Source of the DNA: Pseudomonadota bacterium
Lineage (GTDB): Bacteria; Pseudomonadota; Alphaproteobacteria; Ferrovibrionales; Ferrovibrionaceae
Assembly (NCBI GenBank): GCA_023433835.1
Contig: JAEYTW010000798.1
Location: forward strand, 1 to 12,692
Direction: 5' to 3'
DNA length: 12,692 nucleotides
Positions within the stretch are counted from its first letter, which is position 1. The number at the start of each line of letters is the position of its first letter. The translations under genes and the position numbers were made by a program. This document shows, one piece after another, positions 7,069 to 12,692 of the stretch. The notes below the pieces were generated by a model. It searched no databases, was not told the origin of the DNA, and saw only the letters and a list, made by a program, of their open reading frames with translations.

Positions 7069-7869
7069 ATGAGTGGGACGGGTACGCCGTTCGTCGAACT
7101 GCGGCAGGTCGCCTTGACCTATGGCGAGGGCAAAGATGCGACCCTGGCACTCGCCGATGCCACGATGTCGATCGCCCAGGGCGAGTTCGTCGCCGTGGTC
7201 GGGCCGTCGGGCTGCGGCAAATCCACGCTGATGAAGCTGGTCACCGGGCTGATGCCACCGACCCGCGGCGAGGTGCATGTGGCCGGGCAGAAGGTGAGCG
7301 GGCCGATCAAGGGCGTCGGCATGGCGTTCCAGAACCCGACCCTGATGCCCTGGCGCCGGACCATCGACAACGTGATGCTGCCGCTCGAGATTGCCCAGCC
7401 GCATCGCAGCCGGCTGCGCGCCGAGAAGGCCGCCTATGTCGCGAAGGCCGAAAAGCTGCTGGCCTCGGTCGGCCTCGGCGAATTCGGGGCGAAATATCCC
7501 TGGCAGCTGTCAGGCGGCATGCAGCAGCGCGCCAATGTCTGCCGCGCGCTGATCCACGAGCCGCAACTGATGATGCTGGACGAGCCGTTCGGCGCGCTCG
7601 ACGCCTTCACCCGGGAAGAGCTGTGGGCGATCATGCAGGACCTCTGGCTGCAGCGCCGCTTCACCGCGATCCTGGTCACCCACGACCTGCGCGAGGCCGC
7701 CTTCCTCGCCGACACCATCGTCGTCATGTCCAAGCGGCCGGGGCGCATCATCCAGATCAAGCGGGTCGACCTGCCCCGCCCGCGCACGCTTGAGACCACC
7801 TTCGAGCCCGCCTTCGTCGACATCGTCCACGAACTGCGCGAGCGTATCAGCGAGGTCCGCGCCGCATGA
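7069..7869 (+). CDS. ABC importer ATPase, SsuB/TauB/NrtD-like
   Basis: Cytoplasmic ATP-hydrolysing subunit of an importer of the nitrate/sulfonate/taurine class. 266 residues, normal for the family. Walker A is GPSGCGKST (45-53); the Q-loop lies in AFQNPTLMPWR, whose LMPWR segment is typical of this class; the signature is LSGGMQQR (147-154); Walker B is LMMLDEP (167-173) with catalytic E172; the D-loop GALDAFTRE follows, and the switch histidine is H205 in VTHDLREA. All ATPase elements are intact. The ATG at 7069 is chosen because it follows a G-rich ribosome site and precedes the family start (FVELRQVALTY); a TTG-initiated extension from 7000 would lie in the promoter. The stop overlaps the next start as ATGA (7866-7869), so the permease is translationally coupled. 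No substrate-binding protein gene is nearby and the substrate is unknown. Confidence 0.93.
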   Translation: MSGTGTPFVELRQVALTYGEGKDATLALADATMSIAQGEFVAVVGPSGCGKSTLMKLVTGLMPPTRGEVHVAGQKVSGPIKGVGMAFQNPTLMPWRRTIDNVMLPLEIAQPHRSRLRAEKAAYVAKAEKLLASVGLGEFGAKYPWQLSGGMQQRANVCRALIHEPQLMMLDEPFGALDAFTREELWAIMQDLWLQRRFTAILVTHDLREAAFLADTIVVMSKRPGRIIQIKRVDLPRPRTLETTFEPAFVDIVHELRERISEVRAA

Positions 7870-8636
7870 GCCGCGAACGCCGCCTGCAGATGATCATGCC
7901 CTGGGCCGTCACCATCGGCCTGTTCGTGATCTGGGAAATCGCCTGCCGGGTCTTCAACGTCTCGAGCTTCATCCTGCCCAAGCCGAGCGAGATCTTCGCC
8001 GCGACGGTGAAGTTCTACGGGCCCATCACCGGACACTCGCTGCACACGCTGTTCACCACGGTGCTCGGCTTCGCCCTGGCCGTCGCCGGCGGCATGGCGC
8101 TCGGCCTGATCGTCGGCGCCTCCAGCCTGATCTATAACGGACTCTACCCGCTGCTGATCGCCTTCAACTCGATCCCCAAGGTCGCCCTGGTGCCGATTCT
8201 GGTGATCTGGTTCGGCATCGGCACGGTGCCGGCCGTGATCACCGCCTTCGTCATCTCGTTCTTCCCGATCGTGGTGAACGTGGCCACCGGCCTTGCCACG
8301 ATCGAGCCGGAAATGCGCGACGTGCTGCGCTCGCTCGGGGCCAGCCGCCTCGACATCCTGGTCAAGGTCGGCATCCCCCGTTCGCTGCCCTACCTGTTCG
8401 CCTCGCTGAAGATCGCCATCACGCTCGCCTTCGTCGGCTCGGTCATCGCCGAGACCGTCGCCTCCAACGAAGGCATCGGCTATCTGATGCTCGCCGCCTC
8501 GTCGCGCTCGGACGTGCCGCTGGTGTTCTCCGGCCTGATCGTCATCGCCATCCTCGGCGTCATCATGTATGCGATCTGCGCCTGGTTCGAACGCCGCATG
8601 ACCGGCTGGGCCTTCCGCGGCGATATCGTCACCTGA
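7866..8636 (+). CDS. ABC importer permease, SsuC/TauC-like
   Basis: Inner-membrane subunit that would pair with the ATPase encoded just upstream. 256 residues with about six hydrophobic helices. The family hallmarks are FILPKPSEI near residue 35, the segment LIAFNSIPKVALVPILVIWFG split across one helix and loop, and the EAA coupling motif around RSLGASRLDILVKVGIPRSLP, which docks on the ATPase. ASNEGIGYLM near the last third is also typical. The start is fixed by the ATGA overlap at 7866. The sulfonate, taurine, nitrate, riboflavin, pyrimidine and thiamine-precursor importers share this fold, so no substrate is assigned. The 49-base gap to the DUF1007 gene contains only a weak CCCGG/CCGGG inverted repeat without a T-tail, so read-through into the metal-export genes is possible. 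Confidence 0.9.
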   Translation: MSRERRLQMIMPWAVTIGLFVIWEIACRVFNVSSFILPKPSEIFAATVKFYGPITGHSLHTLFTTVLGFALAVAGGMALGLIVGASSLIYNGLYPLLIAFNSIPKVALVPILVIWFGIGTVPAVITAFVISFFPIVVNVATGLATIEPEMRDVLRSLGASRLDILVKVGIPRSLPYLFASLKIAITLAFVGSVIAETVASNEGIGYLMLAASSRSDVPLVFSGLIVIAILGVIMYAICAWFERRMTGWAFRGDIVT

Positions 8637-8685
8637 AGGGCTGACATTCCCCGGCCACAATTTCCGGGCTAGAGTGCGCGCCGTG

Positions 8686-9276
8686 ATGCCTCGTGCCGTT
8701 CTCGCCCTGATTGTCCTGCTGCTGATGCCCGCGGTGGCGCGGGCCCATCCGCATGTCTGGATCGAACACCGCCTCGACGTGGTGCTGAACGGCGCCACGC
8801 TGCATGGCCTGCACCTGACCTGGACCTTCGACGAAATGTATTCGTCGATGATCAAGGAAGACTACACCGCGACCAAGGACGGCAGGATCGGCCCGGCCGA
8901 CATCAAGCGGATCGAGCGCGACGCGTTCTCGAACCTGTCGAACTACAATTATTTCGTCGAAGCCTCGCTCGACGGCAAACCGCTGAAATTCGTGAAGGTC
9001 GAGGCCTTCGACGTGCGCGTCGACGCCCAGGGGCGCCTTGTCTACGATTTTACCCTGGTGGTCGACAAACCCAAGACGGCCGCCGACAACGAGTTGAAAT
9101 ACGCCGTGTTCGACCCCGAATATTTCATCGAATTCAACTTGTCGGCGCAGTCGCCGACCAAGGTGACCGGCAATCCGGCAGCAACCTGCCACCCGGTCCG
9201 CCGGGTGCCGCGGTCGAGCCCGCAATGGGGCACCCTGGTGAGCGACCGGGTCGATTGCCGGTGGCCGGGCCCCTGA
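8686..9276 (+). CDS. DUF1007 family periplasmic protein, partner of the NicO exporter
   Basis: Exported protein of 196 residues of the DUF1007 family (COG3683), found beside nickel/cobalt exporters of the NicO group in many proteobacteria. Residues 1-20 are a signal peptide (MPRAVLALIV start, ARA before the cut). The mature protein would begin HPHVWIEHR, so it exposes an N-terminal His-Pro-His, a plausible metal ligand and the hallmark of the family. The body carries LTWTFDEMYS and FTLVVDKP, and a predicted EF-hand-like acidic stretch (TKDGRIGPADI) near 65-75. FDPEYFIEF near the C-terminal third is conserved in relatives, and two cysteines occur near the end (in ATCHPV and VDCRW). The ATG at 8686 gives the best signal peptide; GTGs at 8674 and 8683 are alternatives. 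The stop is one base from the exporter start, indicating an obligate pair. The exact biochemical role is unknown in the family. Confidence 0.88.
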   Translation: MPRAVLALIVLLLMPAVARAHPHVWIEHRLDVVLNGATLHGLHLTWTFDEMYSSMIKEDYTATKDGRIGPADIKRIERDAFSNLSNYNYFVEASLDGKPLKFVKVEAFDVRVDAQGRLVYDFTLVVDKPKTAADNELKYAVFDPEYFIEFNLSAQSPTKVTGNPAATCHPVRRVPRSSPQWGTLVSDRVDCRWPGP

Positions 9277-9277
9277 C

Positions 9278-10234
9278 ATGCGCGCCATCGCCAGCTTCCT
9301 GCTGACCCTGTTCCTGACCCTGCCCGCCTGGGCGCAGGGCAACCCGTTCGCCACCGGCAGCAAGCCGTCGGCACTGGCGACGTCGGGCGAGGTCGAGGCC
9401 GGGTTCTTCACCCGCATCGCCCTGACCATGGCCGACTGGCAGCGCGGCCTGAACCAGGAAATCGCCGCCCGCTTCACCGACTGGCAGACCGCCGGTTCGG
9501 GCAAGGCGCTGGCCCTGATCCTTGGCCTCTCCTTCCTCTACGGCGTCGTCCATGCCGCCGGCCCCGGCCACGGCAAGACCGTCGTCGCCTCCTACCTGGT
9601 CTCGCGCCGGGAAACCGTGCTGCGCGGGCTGATGATCGGCAGCGCCATCTCGCTGATCCAGGCGGTGGTGGCGATCATCCTGGTCGGCATCCTGGGGTTC
9701 GCCTTCTCGCTGGCCCATCTCAAGGTCACCGACCATGCCGCCACGGTCGAGACGGTATCCTACGCCCTGGTGCTGGCGCTGGGGCTGTGGCTGACCTGGT
9801 CGGCCTGGAAAGGCCACGACCATCATCACCACCATCATGGCGGCGGCGACCATCACGACCACGATCATGGTCACCATCACCATGATCACGGCCATCACCA
9901 CGCCCCGCCGCCGCGCGGCGGGGCGCTGGGGCTGGTGATCACCGCCGGGCTGACGCCGTGCGCCAGTGCCATCATCGTCATGCTGTTCGCCCTGGCCCTG
10001 CAGGCCTTCGCCATCGGCGTGCTCGCCGTGCTGGTGATGGCGGTCGGCATGGCCATCACCGTGTCGGCGATCGGCATCGGCACGATCTATGCCCGCCGGC
10101 TGGTCACCCGCCTCTTCGCCGACCGGCCGGGCGCCGAACTGGTCGAAAAGCTGATGACGCTCGGCGGCGCCCTGGCGCTGACCGCGTTTGCCGCGCTGAT
10201 GCTGTTCGGCTCGACGGTGCGGATGGCCGGCTGA
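9278..10234 (+). CDS. NicO/RcnA-like nickel/cobalt exporter with His-rich loop
   Basis: Inner-membrane efflux protein predicted to remove excess Ni(II) or Co(II) from the cytoplasm. 318 residues. Residues 1-19 look like a signal peptide or first anchor (PAWA before QGN), followed by a periplasmic stretch to about 70 and then six hydrophobic segments. The hallmark HAAGPGHGK (92-100) contains the metal-contact histidines H92 and H98 of the family; GLTPCASAIIVML in the second half is the paired motif. Between the two halves lies a loop (180-208) with 19 His and 5 Asp in 29 residues, much denser than typical RcnA loops and probably cytosolic. It could gather metal for transport or buffer it. The start follows the DUF1007 stop by one base. 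No RcnR-like regulator or nickel riboswitch is visible in the window, so control may lie at the promoter of the upstream genes. Specificity between Ni, Co and other divalent ions is not decidable here. Confidence 0.9.
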   Translation: MRAIASFLLTLFLTLPAWAQGNPFATGSKPSALATSGEVEAGFFTRIALTMADWQRGLNQEIAARFTDWQTAGSGKALALILGLSFLYGVVHAAGPGHGKTVVASYLVSRRETVLRGLMIGSAISLIQAVVAIILVGILGFAFSLAHLKVTDHAATVETVSYALVLALGLWLTWSAWKGHDHHHHHHGGGDHHDHDHGHHHHDHGHHHAPPPRGGALGLVITAGLTPCASAIIVMLFALALQAFAIGVLAVLVMAVGMAITVSAIGIGTIYARRLVTRLFADRPGAELVEKLMTLGGALALTAFAALMLFGSTVRMAG

Positions 10235-10238
10235 CCAA

Positions 10239-10277
10239 CGGGTTGCACCTTCTGAATCTATCGGGTTGCACCCGATA
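10239..10277. promoter_or_regulatory. Candidate PutA operator: two GTTGCA sites, one in a 19-bp dyad
   Basis: The 11-bp sequence CGGGTTGCACC occurs exactly at 10239-10249 and again at 10262-10272, 23 bp apart. Each copy holds GTTGCA, the core that E. coli PutA recognises at its put operators through its ribbon-helix-helix domain. The second copy is centred in a perfect dyad, TATCGGGT-TGC-ACCCGATA (10259-10277). The gene that follows at 10324 encodes a PutA with that same DNA-binding domain. The simplest reading is autorepression in the absence of proline. The dyad could also be a hairpin, but no T-tail follows on either strand, so it is not a terminator. Confidence 0.7.
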
Positions 10278-10293
10278 AAAATCAGCGTATTCT
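10266..10293 (+). promoter_or_regulatory. Candidate putA promoter overlapping the operator
   Basis: TTGCAC at 10266-10271 could act as -35 and TATTCT at 10288-10293 as -10 (four of six consensus bases), with a 16-base spacer. Transcription would start near 10300, about 24 bases before the putA ATG. The -35 element lies inside operator copy two, so bound PutA would block RNA polymerase directly. The -35 match is weak, hence moderate confidence. Confidence 0.4.
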
Positions 10294-10323
10294 CGCGTGA
10301 TCCACTTTCGAGCGAGCAGCGCC

Positions 10324-12692
10324 ATGCAGCCCCAGGCCACCACCGTCGGCGTCAAGCTGGACCAGCCCACCCGCGAACGCCTGAAGCGCGTCGCCCAGGC
10401 GGCCGAGCGCACCCCCCACTGGCTGATCAAGTCGGCGCTGCTGGAATATCTCGACTCGGCCGAGCGGGCGCTTGAGGAAGGCCGCGCCGTGCCGCTGCCC
10501 GGCAGTTTCTTCGAGGAGGCCGAGGCGCCGGCAGCAGAGGAAATCCAGCACGAGCCGTTCGTCGAGTTCGCCCACGAGGTCCAGGCCCAGTCGGTCCTGC
10601 GCGCCGCGATCACCGCGGCCTACCGCCGGCCCGAGCCCGAATGCCTGCCGCTGCTGATCGAGCAGGCCCGCCTCACCCCGCCCCAGCGCGAGCAGGCGCG
10701 CGGCCTGGCCCGCAAGCTGACCGAGGGGCTGCGCCACCAGCGCAAGCAGGGCGCGGTCGAGGCGCTGATCCAGGAATTCTCGCTGTCGAGCCAGGAAGGC
10801 GTCGCGCTGATGTGCCTGGCCGAGGCCCTCCTGCGCATCCCCGACACCGCGACCCGCGACAGCCTGATCCGCGACAAGATCGGGCGCGGCGACTGGCGCG
10901 CCCATATCGGCCACTCCCGCTCGATGTTCGTCAATGCCGCCAGCTGGGGCCTGATGATCGGCGGCAAGCTGGTCTCGACCCTGTCCGAACGCGGCCTGGC
11001 CGGCGCGCTGGATCGCCTGCTCGCCACCGGCGGCGAACCCCTGGTGCGCAAGGGCGTCGACATCGCCATGCGCCTGCTGGGCGAGCATTTCGTCACCGGC
11101 GAAACGATCGCCGAGGCCCTGGCCAACGGGCGGGCGCGCGAGGCCCGCGGCTATTCCTTCTCGTTCGACATGCTGGGCGAGGCGGCGATGACGGCCGATG
11201 ACGCCGAGCGCTATTACGCCTCCTACGAACAGGCGATCCATGCGATCGGGCGGGCCTCGGCCGGGCGCGGCATCTATGCGGGCCCCGGCATCTCGATCAA
11301 GCTGTCGGCCCTGCATCCGCGCTATTCCCGCGCCCAGCGCGAGCGGGTGATGGCCGAGCTGCTGCCGCGGGTCAAGAGCCTGCTGGCGCTGTGCAAGCAC
11401 TACGACATCGGTCTCAACATCGATGCCGAGGAAGCCGACCGGCTGGAAATCTCGCTCGACCTGCTCGAAGCCCTCGCCCTCGATCTCGACTTCGCCGGCT
11501 GGAACGGTCTCGGCTTCGTGGTGCAGGCCTATCAGAAACGCGCGCCGTTCGTGCTGGACTGGCTGATCGACCTCGGCCGCCGCGCCCGCCGGCGGCTGAT
11601 GGTGCGGCTGGTCAAGGGCGCCTACTGGGATTCGGAAATCAAGCGCGCCCAGCTCGACGGCCTCGAAGGCTATCCCGTCTATACCCGCAAGATGCATACC
11701 GACGTCGCCTACATGGCCTGCGCCCGCAAGCTGCTGGCCGCGCCTGAAGCGATCTACCCGCAGTTCGCCACGCACAACGCCTATACGGTGGCGGCCGTCC
11801 ATGCCATCGCCGGGCAGAACTATTACCCCGGCCAGTACGAATTCCAGTGCCTGCACGGCATGGGCGAGCCGCTCTACGACCAGGTCACCGGCCCCGACAA
11901 GCTGAACCGGCCGTGCCGGATCTATGCGCCCGTCGGCAGCCACGAGACGCTGCTGGCCTATCTCGTCCGCCGCCTGCTCGAGAACGGCGCCAACACCTCG
12001 TTCGTCAACCGCATCAACGACGAGACGCTCGACCTCGACGACCTGATCGCCGACCCGGTCGAGCAATCGGCCGCGGTGCAACCCTTCGTCGGCGCGCCGC
12101 ATGCGCTGATCCCGCTGCCGGCGGACCTGTTCGGCGCCGAGCGGGGCAATTCGGCCGGCCTCGACCTGTCCAACGAGCAGCGCCTCGCCTCGCTGGCCGC
12201 AGGGCTGATGTCGGGCGCCGCCCGGCCGTGGCTCGCCGCACCGGTCGTCGGCGATGCGGTGCTGACCGAAGGACGGCGGGTCAACGTACTGAACCCGGCC
12301 GACGAGCGCGATGTCGTCGGCCAGGTGATCGAGGCCGACGAGGCCGCGGTCGAGCGGGCCCTCGCGGTCGCCCAGACCGCCGCCGGCATCTGGCAGGCGA
12401 CCCCGGTTGAGGACCGCGCCGCCTGCCTCGACCGCGCGGCCGATCTGTTCGAGGCCGACATGCCCGCGCTGATCGGCCTGGCGGTGCGCGAAGCCGGCAA
12501 GACCTACGCCAACGCCGTCGGCGAGGTGCGCGAGGCGGTCGATTTCCTGCGCTATTACGCCGCCGAGATCCGCTCCGGGTTTGCCAACGATACCCATCGC
12601 CCGCTGGGCGTCGTCGCCTGCATCAGCCCGTGGAATTTCCCGCTGGCGATCTTCACCGGCCAGGTTGCCGCGGCACTCGCCGCCGGCAACAC
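10324..12692 (+). CDS. putA: PutA with RHH domain: proline dehydrogenase / P5C dehydrogenase / repressor, 3' end missing
   Basis: Oxidises proline to P5C with FAD, then glutamate semialdehyde to glutamate with NAD, in one membrane-associated polypeptide; 789 codons are visible. Residues 6-52 form a ribbon-helix-helix DNA-binding domain: strand TTVGVKLD with K11 (E. coli K9), then RERLKRVAQ and RTPHWLIKSALLEYL. The proline dehydrogenase barrel carries K326 in SIKLSALHPRY, D367 in NIDAEEADR, Y434 in VKGAYWDSE, Y534 in YAPVGSHE, and R549, R550 and E553 in YLVRRLLENGA, matching E. coli K329, D370, Y437, Y540, R555, R556 and E559. The aldehyde dehydrogenase domain starts near 650 (VNVLNPADE) and reaches ISPWNFPLAIFTG of the NAD site before the window ends; its catalytic Cys and Glu, and any C-terminal domain, are outside. 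The ATG at 10324 puts the RHH domain at the N-terminus as in known PutA; a GTG at 10297 is less likely. Confidence 0.95.
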   Translation, partial: MQPQATTVGVKLDQPTRERLKRVAQAAERTPHWLIKSALLEYLDSAERALEEGRAVPLPGSFFEEAEAPAAEEIQHEPFVEFAHEVQAQSVLRAAITAAYRRPEPECLPLLIEQARLTPPQREQARGLARKLTEGLRHQRKQGAVEALIQEFSLSSQEGVALMCLAEALLRIPDTATRDSLIRDKIGRGDWRAHIGHSRSMFVNAASWGLMIGGKLVSTLSERGLAGALDRLLATGGEPLVRKGVDIAMRLLGEHFVTGETIAEALANGRAREARGYSFSFDMLGEAAMTADDAERYYASYEQAIHAIGRASAGRGIYAGPGISIKLSALHPRYSRAQRERVMAELLPRVKSLLALCKHYDIGLNIDAEEADRLEISLDLLEALALDLDFAGWNGLGFVVQAYQKRAPFVLDWLIDLGRRARRRLMVRLVKGAYWDSEIKRAQLDGLEGYPVYTRKMHTDVAYMACARKLLAAPEAIYPQFATHNAYTVAAVHAIAGQNYYPGQYEFQCLHGMGEPLYDQVTGPDKLNRPCRIYAPVGSHETLLAYLVRRLLENGANTSFVNRINDETLDLDDLIADPVEQSAAVQPFVGAPHALIPLPADLFGAERGNSAGLDLSNEQRLASLAAGLMSGAARPWLAAPVVGDAVLTEGRRVNVLNPADERDVVGQVIEADEAAVERALAVAQTAAGIWQATPVEDRAACLDRAADLFEADMPALIGLAVREAGKTYANAVGEVREAVDFLRYYAAEIRSGFANDTHRPLGVVACISPWNFPLAIFTGQVAAALAAGN

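Noticed and set aside
8637..8685. CCCGG/CCGGG inverted repeat as a terminator after the ABC permease
   Set aside because: The stem is only five bases with a nine-base loop and no T-tail, too weak to call.
9815..9901. Tandem repeat or CRISPR-like array, including an inverted repeat 9863-9871 / 9879-9887
   Set aside because: The repetition follows from His and Asp codons (CAT, CAC, GAC, GAT) in the exporter loop. There are no regular repeat-spacer units, and the dyad is a by-product of those codons.
10259..10277. 19-bp dyad as the terminator of the NicO gene
   Set aside because: On the plus strand it is followed by A residues rather than T, and on the minus strand by mixed sequence; it fits an operator better.
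10282..12597. 771-codon open frame on the minus strand
   Set aside because: It lies wholly antisense to putA, whose catalytic residues are all present in the plus frame. Long antisense frames are expected with strong third-position G/C bias.

Overview
The window is high-GC coding DNA with strong third-position G/C bias. It looks like chromosome of an alphaproteobacterium, possibly of the Rhodospirillales/Azospirillaceae type. That is an inference from protein flavour and composition; no rRNA or other marker gene is present. I see no tRNA, rRNA, CRISPR array, insertion sequence, phage gene or integration site, and no frameshifted gene.

Layout. (1) 1-643, minus: 5' part of a response regulator-diguanylate cyclase gene (REC-GGDEF), cut by the window edge. 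(2) 816-2561, plus: exported gamma-glutamyltransferase with a complete set of catalytic residues. (3) 2562-2887: the only long non-coding stretch, with an AT-rich segment, a strong intrinsic terminator and a likely promoter for the next gene. (4) 2888-4783, plus: propionyl-CoA synthetase (prpE type). (5) 4802-5794 and 5827-6972, minus: an unrecognised 330-residue protein downstream of, and probably co-transcribed with, an MFS permease; this pair converges on prpE. (6) 7069-8636, plus: ATPase and permease of an SsuBC/TauBC-like ABC importer, translationally coupled by an ATGA overlap, with no substrate-binding protein in the window. (7) 8686-10234, plus: a DUF1007 periplasmic protein and a NicO/RcnA-like nickel/cobalt exporter with a very His-rich loop, one base apart. 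(8) 10324 to the end, plus: putA, truncated by the window edge, encoding a PutA with an N-terminal ribbon-helix-helix DNA-binding domain, a proline dehydrogenase domain and the start of the P5C dehydrogenase domain.

How the genes fit together. The region is mostly housekeeping catabolism and transport: glutathione/gamma-glutamyl turnover (ggt), propionate activation (prpE), proline to glutamate (putA), small-molecule uptake (ABC, MFS) and divalent-metal export (DUF1007-NicO). No single pathway links them.

The most informative non-coding signal is upstream of putA. Two exact copies of an 11-bp sequence containing GTTGCA, the core of known enterobacterial PutA operators, lie 23 bp apart, and the second sits in a perfect 19-bp dyad overlapping a candidate -35 box. 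Together with the RHH domain this predicts proline-responsive autoregulation. I found no convincing evidence of a wholly new biological system. The best candidates for novelty are the unidentified 330-residue protein, the structured ggt-prpE intergenic region and the ABC importer without a binding protein.
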